From contig NZ_JACHXU010000017.1 in NCBI RefSeq assembly GCF_014192335.1, positions 62,001 to 126,000 of the forward strand: a stretch of 64,000 nucleotides of DNA. Reading direction: 5' to 3'. The notes under the pieces were generated by a model that saw only the letters and a list, made by a program, of their open reading frames with translations, did not search any database and was not told the DNA's origin. Of the stretch, positions 37,501-45,638 are shown in pieces (position 1 is the first letter of the stretch; the number at the start of each line of letters is the position of its first letter). Made by a program: the position numbers and the translations under genes. The stretch comes from Aporhodopirellula rubra. GTDB lineage: Bacteria > Planctomycetota > Planctomycetia > Pirellulales > Pirellulaceae.

Positions 37501-38744
37501 AGCACTGGGAAGACAGCGCGGGGCTGGCGACGTTGTTTCCTCAAGACCTCGTCGCGAGCCAGGGCGGTACGGTGCCAGACATGTTGTGCTGGATTCTTCA
37601 CGACTATTGGTTGCACTGCGAATTCGCGGGCGATCGAAAGCGAATGCGAGACGGGCTGTTTCCAAAAATTCGCGGGACGGTCAACAGCTATCGCAACTAC
37701 CTGAGCGATAATCCCGTTCAATCGGATGACGGCAAGATCCACATCAAGAACAGTTGGTCGCCTGAGTATCCGGGCGGACGCGGGCAAGACATCAACTTCA
37801 CGATCGGGCTGATGCGTTGGGCGTTGCAGACATTGTTAGACATCAATGCCGAGCACGAATTGAACGATCCGTTGGCGCCGCAGTGGCAGCAAATGTTGGA
37901 CAACCTCGTCGACTTTCAAATTGATGAAAATGGGCTGCGGGTGGGCAAGGACATTCCGTTCGACACTCCCCATCGACACTATTCACACCTGCTGCCGTTT
38001 TATCCGCTAGGGGTTTTGACGACAGACACGGACGACGGTGCACAGCTATTGCGTACCACACTGGATCATTGGCTCGATGTGACTTTTAACAGCGGCATCA
38101 AAGTCGGGGCGATGCCGGTGACGGGATACACGGCAACCGGGGCGGCATCGATGTACGCGATGCTGGGTGATGCCGAGAAGGCGTACGAATATCTCGATTT
38201 CTTTATTCAACACGATCGAGTTTCGCCAACGACGATGTACGCTGAAGGCAATCCGGTTATCGAAAGTCCGTTGTCGTTCGCGACGTGCATCCACGACATG
38301 CTGCTGCAGAGCACCGGCGGTAAAATTCGCGTCTTCCCAGGAACGCCTGAGCGATGGTCGGATGTCGCGTTCGCCCAATTACGGACACAGGGAGCGTTCC
38401 TCGTAACGGCAAAACGAAAAGGCGGAGTGACCGAATTTGTGAAGTTGCAAAGCGAAGCGGGGTCTCCGTGTCTCGTGAAGATCGATATTCCGAATCCGAT
38501 CATCAGCGTAAACGGAGGTCCTGCACCGGAGGGCGTTTGCCGATTGACCGAACAAGGGTTCTACGACGTTGCGATCGAAAAGGGCGATGCCGTGACGTTC
38601 AGTCGCGTGGCATTGAAAGATGCGGATATGAAAATTACGCCGATATTCGTCAGCGAAAAGAACCGCAACCTGTTCGGCTTCAATGAAAACACCGAGCGGC
38701 TTCCCGGTCATCGGCACTATTCCAAAAGTCCTTCCAAGAAGTAA
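34503..38744 (+). CDS. Fusion of alpha/beta-hydrolase esterase and GH95-like glycosidase
   Basis: 1413 residues from the ATG at 34503, which begins a signal peptide (MKNRIIACLFVIIAGGWASL). Residues about 30-400 are an alpha/beta hydrolase of the acetyl-xylan-esterase/dienelactone-hydrolase type: LQIHGGGQYADYR forms the oxyanion region, Ser242 lies in YGHSMGGKL, and SPHHNHQ is the likely His. Residues about 460-610 are a beta-rich linker or binding module. Residues about 650-1400 have a GH95-like order: GNGNVGFLFYQSNK, GDLNVELQYW (Asp961), NSWSPEYPGGRG (Glu near 1087), PHRHYSHLLPFYPLG (near 1157). The usual QIDGNFG is replaced by NPVIESPLSFA near 1253. Single open frame, no sign of frameshift. 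Probably deacylates and cleaves the same polymer. Confidence 0.88.
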   Translation: MKNRIIACLFVIIAGGWASLLAADDAMALRETLNPLANRGVPRSVEALWDGFDPRSEPLDVEILKEWEQEGVVLRVVRFRIGTFKGQKAMLAGVFGFPKGATNLPGLLQIHGGGQYADYRAPLANAKRGYATISISWAGRINAPDHKVTPAEVKLFWEDKTDHPKYRLTTDWGAVDGYHASSRNAANVFPKIPDPATWTLDDVKSPRNNSWFLCTLAARRAITFLEEQPQVDADRVGVYGHSMGGKLTVLTAGSDDRVKAAVPSCGGISDRYNDDPLFRATLGDDAYLKNIRCPILFQSPANDFHGRINDLQIALTEIKTEAWRATCSPHHNHQDTSNFEVAALLWFDQYLKGSFQWPKTPATELSLKAVPTFSVIPDQSKPVLAVDVFYTRQGQMDGKPDDRENTKAKFWHHAKAEMRDDVWVADLPLFGNERPLWVYANVLYSLDKPLSGAGYYYGTYTAEQFNVSSLMSIASAAELQAAQVKPTVQPSTMIETFEGDWQKEWFSYKLEDWARRTHKVYDPQWAAPPDSQLSIEVQTDSANSMVVGIDAFAAEVELRGGVDWQTIVLSKSDFMDAEGKSLEEWRGIRELRLGDQETLKGKEVRRSVGKRWNGATPKLRNLQWISVEADTEQSSDSASSSIRDQIDYPSFLGQMDMTWDRVPHRWEVAPYTGNGNVGFLFYQSNKDAKNVISIHAGRHDYYDHRLPHDGNENLWIYRSRLPLGRFQLKSKGNIVSADLRLSLWDAELTGTIQTDQGAYTVRGLSHSLDDVIYFETDAVGGESVEITWHPEEPMPPVRVTLDAGGGPKGGTWDRMRKAPLPMPPAPTLTESNGTHYCLQPLHDHRGETTTGWKVSGAKDGNQVLIASIHHSFPEHDSQETVEANLARADARLSDNSLFATHRDWWHEYYPLSFLTINDPEKEAFYWIQMYKFASATRGNGPVMDLMGPWYHNTFWPMVWGDLNVELQYWTHLTANRLDAGASLVNWFDKHEAQLFKNVPKHWEDSAGLATLFPQDLVASQGGTVPDMLCWILHDYWLHCEFAGDRKRMRDGLFPKIRGTVNSYRNYLSDNPVQSDDGKIHIKNSWSPEYPGGRGQDINFTIGLMRWALQTLLDINAEHELNDPLAPQWQQMLDNLVDFQIDENGLRVGKDIPFDTPHRHYSHLLPFYPLGVLTTDTDDGAQLLRTTLDHWLDVTFNSGIKVGAMPVTGYTATGAASMYAMLGDAEKAYEYLDFFIQHDRVSPTTMYAEGNPVIESPLSFATCIHDMLLQSTGGKIRVFPGTPERWSDVAFAQLRTQGAFLVTAKRKGGVTEFVKLQSEAGSPCLVKIDIPNPIISVNGGPAPEGVCRLTEQGFYDVAIEKGDAVTFSRVALKDADMKITPIFVSEKNRNLFGFNENTERLPGHRHYSKSPSKK

Positions 38745-38914
38745 TCTGCGTTCAAACTCGGACGCGGAACGAATAGGAGACAGAAGGCAGGAGGCGAGTT
38801 GGTCGTCGGCGTCGATTATGCATCCGTGTTGTGGACATTGACGGCGACCGTGGTTACTCCGGCAATGGGGGCGCCGCCGGTGCGTTGGCCGATCAGTTTG
38901 CTTCGGTCGATTGG

Positions 38915-40921
38915 CTATTTTTGAGAATTGTCGAGCGAGTCGAAGAAGGGCTGCGACGTGAGTCGAAACTCTCGAATGTCGAGAGAGCCAAATGAGAAGC
39001 CGATTTTCGCGGACTTCTTCGGCTGTGCAATGCGAGGATGTTGAACACGGATCGTCTTTGTGTTGATCGTCACGACGGCGGTGTCGCCGACGACTGAGGC
39101 TTCGATGCGACTCCAGTGTCCGTCGACGAGTTTGGGAACATCGTCGCCTCCGCTGAGGACGATCATTTCCGCTTTTTGCCCCGCTTCGCTCGCGGCGTAG
39201 GTCACGATTTGGCTCGAGGGTTTCGTTGACTCGTTCGCTGTTTGCGTTCGTAGTCGAATTCGGAACGCGTGTCCGCCTTCCTCGGCATCCATGGTGAAGA
39301 CGACGGTGCGACAACTTGACGGCCGAACATCAATGACGACTCTCGCATCGCAATGCGGAACTTCATAGAGCATCAACGGACCATGGTTGTTGTACTTTTT
39401 GTAGAGTTCAGCGTCTTGTGTTACCGAGGCCATCCCGTTATCGATTTTCCAGTCACCGCGTACCGCTTTGCGGCCTTTGAGATTGGGGGCGGTGTAAGGA
39501 TCAACGACGAGGAAATTGTGTGGGTCGGTTGAGTGTTCGACATCGTGAATGGTGGGAACCCGTTTAGCGGACTCTGTTTCGAGAACCGCGAGGAGTCGTT
39601 TTCGCACCGCCGCAGTTTGCGCGTCATCGGTGTGGGGTAGGAATGGAGATTGTTCCAAAACGTCGTTTTCAATATCAAACAAGCGTCCATCGTCGTAGAG
39701 TTTCCAGCGTTGGTCGCGAACGGAAACTTGAAACCCGAAGCGGTCCTTATCCCAACCTGGACGTGGATCGTAGAACGAATAGATCCACTTGCGTGATTCC
39801 GGGTTCGGTTGGCCAATGAGTTGTTGATAGAAACTGACTCCGTCGAGATCATTTGTTGCGGGAAGAGGCTTGCCGGCGGCCTCGAGCAGTGTCGGGATGA
39901 AGTCCGTCGAGTCGACGAGTGTGTCGTTGACGCCTGCGTGGATCTTTCCGGGCCAACTCGCGATCATCGGGACGTGCGTTCCCGCATCGGTTGTCGATCC
40001 CTTTCCTCCGGCGATTTCGCCGTGCACCGTTTGCGATCGAATTCGGACGTCGGTTCCGTTGTCGCTGTAAAAAAGGACTAGCGTATTATCAGCGATTCCG
40101 AGTGCCTCGATCTTGGCGAGGACTTTGCCGACGCACTCGTCCATGTAGCGGACCATATCAGGAAAGTTCGCGGTGTCGGGATGGGAGCGCAGTTCGGGAT
40201 CGTTCCAACGAGGCGAACCCGGCGTGGGAGTCATCGGCCAATGCGGCAACGCCATCGGATAGTACACGAAGAACGGTTTGTCTCGTTCTTGTTCCATGAA
40301 TTCGCCGATGTAATCGACCCACATGTCGGGACCATACTTGCCGCTCGCAGTTTTCAATTCTCCGTCTTCCATCCACGTCGGATCCGCATAACGTGATCCT
40401 TTCTCTTCCGTTTCGCCGGAATGAAAAAGGCTGTATCGATCAAATCCGGCGTCCTTGGGATGCATCCCGAGTCCCCGTCGCTTTTCAGATCCTGGGTAGT
40501 CGGGCGGATCGTAGCTCTGCAGTTGCCATTTGCCCGCGATACAACATTGGTAGCCGGCATCGTGCATGTAGTGACCGATCGTTTTAGCGGTAGGGTCGAG
40601 GATTCCGAAACTGATCCAATTGCGATGATTGTGCAAACCCGTCATCAATTGCAGTCGTGTGTTGGCGCACAGAGGTTGCGAGTAAGCGTGTTCAAATCGC
40701 ATGCCTTGCGCGGCGAGTCGATCGAGGTTTGGCGTTTGATAGCTTTGACCGCCATAGCAACCGATTCCTTCGACGCCGAGATCGTCTGCCATGATCAGGA
40801 CGATGTTAGGCATCGTTTGATCGGCTTGGATTGGACAACCCATTCCAACGAAGAATGCGATCGTTAGCGAACCGATTAGCGAATAACGGTTCAGAGCGTG
40901 CGGGATGGATTGTGAACTCAT
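38915..40921 (-). CDS. Sulfatase with atypical CANTR active-site motif
   Basis: 669 residues from the ATG at 40921, which starts a signal peptide (cleavage near PIQADQ); the frame is open to 41005. Formylglycine-sulfatase features: PNIVLIMADDLGVEG for calcium binding and Cys85 in QPLCANTRLQLMTG. The motif is C-x-N-x-R rather than the canonical C-x-P/A-x-R. Calcium ligands and the phosphatase-like fold continue with VLFYSDNGTDVR. The C-terminal 190 residues form a beta-rich LamG/DUF1080-like module (DGHWSRIEASVVGDTAVVTI). It probably removes sulfate from a glycan in the periplasm. Transcribed toward the + strand fusion gene. Confidence 0.9.
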   Translation of the reverse strand: MSSQSIPHALNRYSLIGSLTIAFFVGMGCPIQADQTMPNIVLIMADDLGVEGIGCYGGQSYQTPNLDRLAAQGMRFEHAYSQPLCANTRLQLMTGLHNHRNWISFGILDPTAKTIGHYMHDAGYQCCIAGKWQLQSYDPPDYPGSEKRRGLGMHPKDAGFDRYSLFHSGETEEKGSRYADPTWMEDGELKTASGKYGPDMWVDYIGEFMEQERDKPFFVYYPMALPHWPMTPTPGSPRWNDPELRSHPDTANFPDMVRYMDECVGKVLAKIEALGIADNTLVLFYSDNGTDVRIRSQTVHGEIAGGKGSTTDAGTHVPMIASWPGKIHAGVNDTLVDSTDFIPTLLEAAGKPLPATNDLDGVSFYQQLIGQPNPESRKWIYSFYDPRPGWDKDRFGFQVSVRDQRWKLYDDGRLFDIENDVLEQSPFLPHTDDAQTAAVRKRLLAVLETESAKRVPTIHDVEHSTDPHNFLVVDPYTAPNLKGRKAVRGDWKIDNGMASVTQDAELYKKYNNHGPLMLYEVPHCDARVVIDVRPSSCRTVVFTMDAEEGGHAFRIRLRTQTANESTKPSSQIVTYAASEAGQKAEMIVLSGGDDVPKLVDGHWSRIEASVVGDTAVVTINTKTIRVQHPRIAQPKKSAKIGFSFGSLDIREFRLTSQPFFDSLDNSQK

Positions 40922-41119
40922 CGTATGAAAGCCTCGTTGCTCAAGGGCGCCCACGGTGCGGGGACGCGATGCGATTCTGAAAAGCAAATCGTAACGCATC
41001 AGCAACCATCACGCTGTCAGATGTGTCAGAAGTGTCGCGTATAGACTTTGCGTGAAGCGGGATGACGGAGCCCGAGGTGGCTGCTATTGACGGGCGTCTA
41101 ATCTCACTCTAGTTTTTAA

Positions 41120-41135
41120 CTGACCGACGAGTCAG
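41120..41135. promoter_or_regulatory. Candidate TetR operator
   Basis: CTGAC, six bases, GTCAG: a perfect inverted repeat 30 bases before the tetR-like start, in the divergent region with the sulfatase gene. Inverted repeats built on TGAC/GTCA are common for TetR-family operators. Autoregulation and control of the sulfatase are plausible. Confidence 0.55.
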
Positions 41136-41164
41136 GAAAGAATTGCGGGTTTCACCAGGCGGCG

Positions 41165-41746
41165 ATGACGATGAGGCCACAGAGAGGCAAGCAAAAACTG
41201 TTAGACGCGGCTACGGATCTGTTCGAGTCTCGGGGATATTTCTCAACGACGGTGGAACAGATTACCGAGCAAGCGGGCGTCTCAAAGGGCCTTGTCTACA
41301 ACTACTACGCCAGCAAAGAGGAACTGCTCGTCGGGCTGATTGAATCGGCGACCACGCGCATGGAATCTGTCGCGGAATCGCTGACGCCGAGCGAAACGAT
41401 CGAAGATTCGCTTTCCAAATTCGTAGACAACTATCTGAGTTTTCTGCAGTCCGAACGCAGATTTCTCAAGCTACAGCTATCGCTGATGTTGATGCCGGAA
41501 TTGCGGGACGTCGTTCACGAGGCACAGGAAACACGAGCGACGCTATTGCTATCGACGATCACCGGATGGCTGCGCGAGGCCCGTGTCGATCATCCCAAGG
41601 GGAACGCCCGTCTGTTTTTGGCGATGCTCGATGGAGTCGCGTTGCACTATCTCTGCATCTACGAGCAGTACCCACTTCGTACGATGAAGCCGCGGCTAAT
41701 GCAAGCCGTTTGTGACATCTGCAATCAATCTGAATCAAATGCATGA
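41165..41746 (+). CDS. TetR-family transcriptional regulator
   Basis: 193 residues. N-terminal helix-turn-helix: LLDAATDLFESRGYFSTTVEQIT, then EQAGVSKGLVYNYYASKEELL, the standard TetR DNA-binding unit. The remainder is an all-helical ligand and dimer domain with no identifiable ligand. The GNAT gene follows with an ATGA overlap, and an inverted repeat lies 30 bases upstream. It probably represses its own operon and perhaps the divergent sulfatase gene. The position in the glycan locus hints at a carbohydrate-derived inducer (inference only). Confidence 0.94.
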   Translation: MTMRPQRGKQKLLDAATDLFESRGYFSTTVEQITEQAGVSKGLVYNYYASKEELLVGLIESATTRMESVAESLTPSETIEDSLSKFVDNYLSFLQSERRFLKLQLSLMLMPELRDVVHEAQETRATLLLSTITGWLREARVDHPKGNARLFLAMLDGVALHYLCIYEQYPLRTMKPRLMQAVCDICNQSESNA

Positions 41747-42603
41747 ATACATTAGACGTTCGCCCGCTGCCATCGATCGAAACCGTTGTCGACATGAGGA
41801 GCCGATATCTTGACCAGGCAACGGCGCCGTTGGACGGGATGTGGCTGTACGGGTTCGTTCCGATGTCGAAACACTATGGCTTCTACGATCGCGACTCGCT
41901 CTGTGGATACTTTTGTGTGAATGAACAAGGGCGTCTGTTGCAATTCTATGTCGACGATCGGCAATGCATCGACCCGCTGTCGCATTTTGAGTCGGTCGTG
42001 ACAGGTGATGTGATCGAGGAACACATCACGGGAGCGTTCGTCAGCACCGCGGAGCCCGCGTACCTGTCATTGTGTTTGGATACCTTCGCGTCGTTCGACG
42101 TTAATGCGTTGATGTACGAACTCGATGTCTCAAAATCACGGGAGAAGATCGAAAGTGCGATTGTTCTGAAGGAGGCGGTCGCGGGACAACTTTCGCAGGT
42201 TGTCGATTTCGCGGCCTCGGAGATCGGTGCGCCGAAGGATTGGCTCGGTGGTTACTACGAGAATTTGATCAGTCGCGGCGAATTGTACGTCGTGCGCAGG
42301 GATGGTGAAATCATCGCGACCGGAGAAAGCCGTCTTAGTGACGCGTACGAATCGGGCTATGCGGATGTCGGAGTGATTGTTGCTAAGAATGAACGCGGCC
42401 AGGGCATTGCGACACAGGTGCTGCGGCGATTGGTAGAGATCAACGAATCTCGCGACCGACAGTCAATCTGCTCGACGGAGAAAGGAAATCGAGCGGCACA
42501 AAGGGCGATTTCGAGAGCTGGATTTGTGTCGAGGCATCGTATTGTTGAGTTTTCGTCGCCGCGTTCGGCTCCCGTCTCGCATCCGATGTCCGAACGTCTA
42601 TGA
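41743..42603 (+). CDS. GNAT-family N-acetyltransferase with an N-terminal extension
   Basis: 286 residues. The C-terminal half is a GNAT domain: YVVRRDGEIIATGESRL, DVGVIVAKNERGQGIATQVLRRL with the acetyl-CoA P-loop (R-G-Q-G-I-A), and NRAAQRAISRAGFVSRHR. The N-terminal 130 residues form an extra module with alternating beta strands (GFVPMSKHYGFYDRDSLCGYF), possibly a second, degenerate GNAT fold. The acceptor is unknown. Coupled to tetR by an ATGA overlap. Confidence 0.88.
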   Translation: MNTLDVRPLPSIETVVDMRSRYLDQATAPLDGMWLYGFVPMSKHYGFYDRDSLCGYFCVNEQGRLLQFYVDDRQCIDPLSHFESVVTGDVIEEHITGAFVSTAEPAYLSLCLDTFASFDVNALMYELDVSKSREKIESAIVLKEAVAGQLSQVVDFAASEIGAPKDWLGGYYENLISRGELYVVRRDGEIIATGESRLSDAYESGYADVGVIVAKNERGQGIATQVLRRLVEINESRDRQSICSTEKGNRAAQRAISRAGFVSRHRIVEFSSPRSAPVSHPMSERL

Positions 42604-42678
42604 TTGCGGTTCCGTTCTCGGTCATTGTTGAACAGAGAGCCTGATGATTGTACTTCTTAGATTTTGATTGGAGAGACG

Positions 42679-43752
42679 ATGACGAAGCGATGGCGAATTG
42701 CCGGGATCAATTTTTCTCACATGCACATGGGAGACTTATTGCGAAATGTCGTCGATCATCCGGATGCGGAATTGGTCGGTATTTGTGACGAGAATCGCGC
42801 CGCGATGCAGCCTGCGATCGAGACGCTCGAAATCGATGAGTCGGTGGTTTTCACTGATTACCAGAAATGCATGGAGACGGCTAAACCCGACCTCGTCATC
42901 TTGTGTCCACCGACGGGAGAGCATGCGTTGTGGGTGGAGCGGGTGGCGTCCTACGGCGCCCATCTGTTCGTTGAGAAACCGTTTGCCGCGTCGTTGTCGG
43001 ATGCCGATCGGATGATTGCTGCGGTGAAGCAACCGGGGCAACGCATGATGATCAATTGGCCCATTCGATGGGAACCGTGCTGTTACACCGCGTGGCAATT
43101 GATCGACGAAGGTGTGATCGGGGACATCATCGAAACTCACTATTACGGCGGAAATCGCGGTCCGCTTTATCATGGTGCGGACAAAATTGAACACGCACCC
43201 ACGGCAGAAGACAAGCAAAACAGTTGGTGGTACAAACTTGACGCCGGGGGAGGTTCTTTGCGGGATTACCTGGGGTATGGAGTCACGATCGGCACGTGGT
43301 TTAACGGTGGGCAAAAACCGATCGAAGTGACGGCCGTCATGTCGGGAACACCTGGGATTGAGGTCGACGAACATAGTATCACGATCGCTCGTTACGAGAA
43401 CGGGCTATCAAAGTTCGAGACGCGGTGGGGAACGTTCACCGACCCATGGACGAACCAGCCGCAACCGAAATGCGGATTCGTTATCCGCGGTACGCAAGGG
43501 ACGATCTCGAGTTATGACTATGAACGCACGGTTCGCGTTCAAACGCTTGAGCGACCGGAGGGATACGATCATCCGGCAGCCCCCCTTCCCGAAGGCGAAC
43601 GCAACGGGATCGAATACGCAATCACACGCCTGTCGCAGGATTTACCGATCGAAGGACCGCTCTCGCCGGAAATCGCGAGAATCGGACAGCAGATCATCGA
43701 GACCGCCATTCAAAGTGCCGAAGCCAAGCGGACACTAACGCTGATTGAGTGA
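42679..43752 (+). CDS. Gfo/Idh/MocA-family oxidoreductase
   Basis: 357 residues from the ATG at 42679, with GGAG at 42670-42673 upstream. N-terminal Rossmann fold (GINFSHMHMGDLLR, then AELVGICDEN) with CPPTGEHALWVERVASYGAHLFVEKPFAA, where EKP carries the catalytic Lys typical of the family. The C-terminal domain has DAGGGSLRDYLGYGV and the substrate strand segments. These enzymes oxidise or epimerise sugars and their derivatives using NAD(P). In this locus it could act on fucose- or uronate-derived products (inference). No signal peptide. Confidence 0.93.
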   Translation: MTKRWRIAGINFSHMHMGDLLRNVVDHPDAELVGICDENRAAMQPAIETLEIDESVVFTDYQKCMETAKPDLVILCPPTGEHALWVERVASYGAHLFVEKPFAASLSDADRMIAAVKQPGQRMMINWPIRWEPCCYTAWQLIDEGVIGDIIETHYYGGNRGPLYHGADKIEHAPTAEDKQNSWWYKLDAGGGSLRDYLGYGVTIGTWFNGGQKPIEVTAVMSGTPGIEVDEHSITIARYENGLSKFETRWGTFTDPWTNQPQPKCGFVIRGTQGTISSYDYERTVRVQTLERPEGYDHPAAPLPEGERNGIEYAITRLSQDLPIEGPLSPEIARIGQQIIETAIQSAEAKRTLTLIE

Positions 43753-43910
43753 AGCTTCATCACGGCCGAATTGGGCATCGCAGGGATCGCCAAGAGTTCC
43801 GCCTGATTCGTATTGAACTTTCTGGAACAAGCGGAAATTCATACTTCAAACGCATTGTGCAGCGGCGCAGTGCCTCCGTTCCCATTGCGAGCTGATGCGT
43901 CACCTGATTG

Positions 43911-45293
43911 TCAGGCTGATGGTTGTTTTGCACCGTTCGCCAGATATCGATAGCACAAGGTTGCGATCATGCCGCAGCACGAAAATCCGGCAACGACTGC
44001 GAACACGAGCTGATGGCCGATGGTGGGATTGCTCGATGTTTGGGAACCTCGATCCAGCAAGACGCCCATCAGTGGACCCATGAAGATGTCCGGCGTGTAT
44101 CCGATTGCCGAAACAATTCCGACTGCCGTGCCGGTGTATCGAAGGGGAATCTTGCCTTCTCGCATGATCGCGAAATAGAGGCCGCGAAGTGCAAACACGG
44201 CCGCACTGGTAGCCGTGATCAGCACAAAAAAGCTCGCGAGCATGCCTGGATGCAAAAGATTCAAGGCGATGACGAGGCTGCCGATGGTAAGGACGAGAAA
44301 ACTCAATGCGGTAACGTTCGTGACGCGAAGCCGGTCCGCGACAAATCCCGCAAGGATTGCCGCCACCGGTCGCATCCACATGGACAGCGTACTCGCGTAA
44401 GCGGCGGACACCTCGTCAAACCCCAACGCCTCTTTTGCATACAGCGATACATCGTCGAGACCTTTGTAGGCGACGTAGGCACAAAGGATGATGACCGCCT
44501 GCAGCCACACCGTTGGCATGCGTGCGACCTCACGCAGTCCGTTCCATCGAGATGTTCTCCTTTTGGCATCTTGGATCCCGGTGTCTTTGAACCCCGCGTC
44601 TCGGCACCCCGCGTCTTGGAAGCCAGTGCGTTGAGACGGGCCAATAGGTCGATGGGTCGCGGCGACTTCCGGCAGTGTCCACCATGTCATTGCAGCGGCC
44701 AGCGAAGTCACACCTGTGAAGATCCAAATGACTTGGGTGAACGCAGCGCTTCGTTGCTCAAACGTGGTTGTGTCGATGTCATCAGGCAGCAATGCCGAGT
44801 AACCGTAGACGGAAGCGGACCCGATAACGGCCGCGACCAACCCACGGCCGCCGTCGAGCAGCCCAAACGCACTGCCTTGCAGATTGGCTCCACCCCATTG
44901 CCGTGTCGCACGAATGAGCCCCGCCCAAAACAGGAAGACAGTGGTGAATCCCCAAAAGCCATAGAGATACATCAGCGTTCCGGGCAGCGGCACGGTCGCT
45001 AGTAGCACGCCACCGACCGCGGTCGAAACTAATGCGATCGTCATCAGGCGGCGAGGGCCGTAGCGATCCGCCAACGGTCCGCCTGGGAAATATGACAGCA
45101 TCGCGACCACGCCGTATGCCGAAAAAGCCCAACCCAGTTGCAGGTTGGTGATGCCGAACACCTCCAGCAACGTCGGGCGAAATACTCGCGGGAGGACAAA
45201 CGGCAGAAAGAAGATCGCTTCGCCCGCCAAGACCAGCGTGGCGAGCGTTAGCCAGCGAAGGCGAGAGGGCGGCGATGGATTGGAGATGTCCAT
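43911..45293 (-). CDS. Major facilitator superfamily transporter
   Basis: 460 residues from the ATG at 45293 (Mets at 45308 and 45326 are also in frame). About 12 membrane segments. MFS motif A appears as GGPLADRYGPRRLM between helices 2 and 3. The middle cytoplasmic loop contains four tandem five-residue repeats (GFQDA, GCRDA, GFKDT, GIQDA). The first half resembles anion:phosphate and hexuronate/sugar carriers of the GlpT/ExuT group (weak). It is the only solute carrier in the locus and probably imports released monosaccharides (inference). Confidence 0.88.
   Translation of the reverse strand: MDISNPSPPSRLRWLTLATLVLAGEAIFFLPFVLPRVFRPTLLEVFGITNLQLGWAFSAYGVVAMLSYFPGGPLADRYGPRRLMTIALVSTAVGGVLLATVPLPGTLMYLYGFWGFTTVFLFWAGLIRATRQWGGANLQGSAFGLLDGGRGLVAAVIGSASVYGYSALLPDDIDTTTFEQRSAAFTQVIWIFTGVTSLAAAMTWWTLPEVAATHRPIGPSQRTGFQDAGCRDAGFKDTGIQDAKRRTSRWNGLREVARMPTVWLQAVIILCAYVAYKGLDDVSLYAKEALGFDEVSAAYASTLSMWMRPVAAILAGFVADRLRVTNVTALSFLVLTIGSLVIALNLLHPGMLASFFVLITATSAAVFALRGLYFAIMREGKIPLRYTGTAVGIVSAIGYTPDIFMGPLMGVLLDRGSQTSSNPTIGHQLVFAVVAGFSCCGMIATLCYRYLANGAKQPSA
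44565..44624. repeat. Four tandem 15-bp repeats inside the MFS gene
   Basis: Units at 44565-44579, 44580-44594, 44595-44609 and 44610-44624 on the - strand code for GIQDA, GFKDT, GCRDA and GFQDA. They keep the reading frame and lie in the loop between the two six-helix halves. Confidence 0.85.
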
Positions 45294-45638
45294 GAGTGTT
45301 GGAATCATAACTGCATTCGCAATCAATGCCCATCGCAGTGATCTTCGGTCTCAGGTCTCAGGCGATCGGGGCTCTTTCGATCGGTTGATCGAATGCTCGC
45401 GAGGTCGTGAGCGACGCATCCGGTCTTAAAGACTTCGTTCGATTTGGATTCGAAATCTTGCTCATTGAGTGTCCAAGGACTACCTTCTGAACTGCCGGCG
45501 AGATGTTGTTGATCAGTGTGTTTTGACGAGACACCTTAAGCCAACGCTGACGACTCGCGGCGTGCTCTTGCCGAGCATTGAGTCGCTCTTCCATCAGCTT
45601 TTCATTTCGCCGAACAACCTTCTATGGAACTTAATATA
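45294..45638. other. 345-base divergent gap
   Basis: Between the MFS gene (-) and the DUF1080 gene (+). A 78-residue frame at 45358-45594 (-) reads moderately like protein but is unrecognised and is not called. Minor repeats are seen: GGTCTCA twice and CGATCGG twice near 45348-45380. No RNA or clear terminator. Confidence 0.4.

Noticed and set aside
43923..45002. 359-residue + strand frame opposite the MFS gene
   Set aside because: Antisense shadow; the MFS frame has 12 membrane helices and motif A, while this frame has no recognisable domain.
45358..45594. 78-residue - strand frame in the MFS/DUF1080 gap
   Set aside because: Unrecognised, short, no ribosome-binding site evident; kept only as a note in the gap entry.
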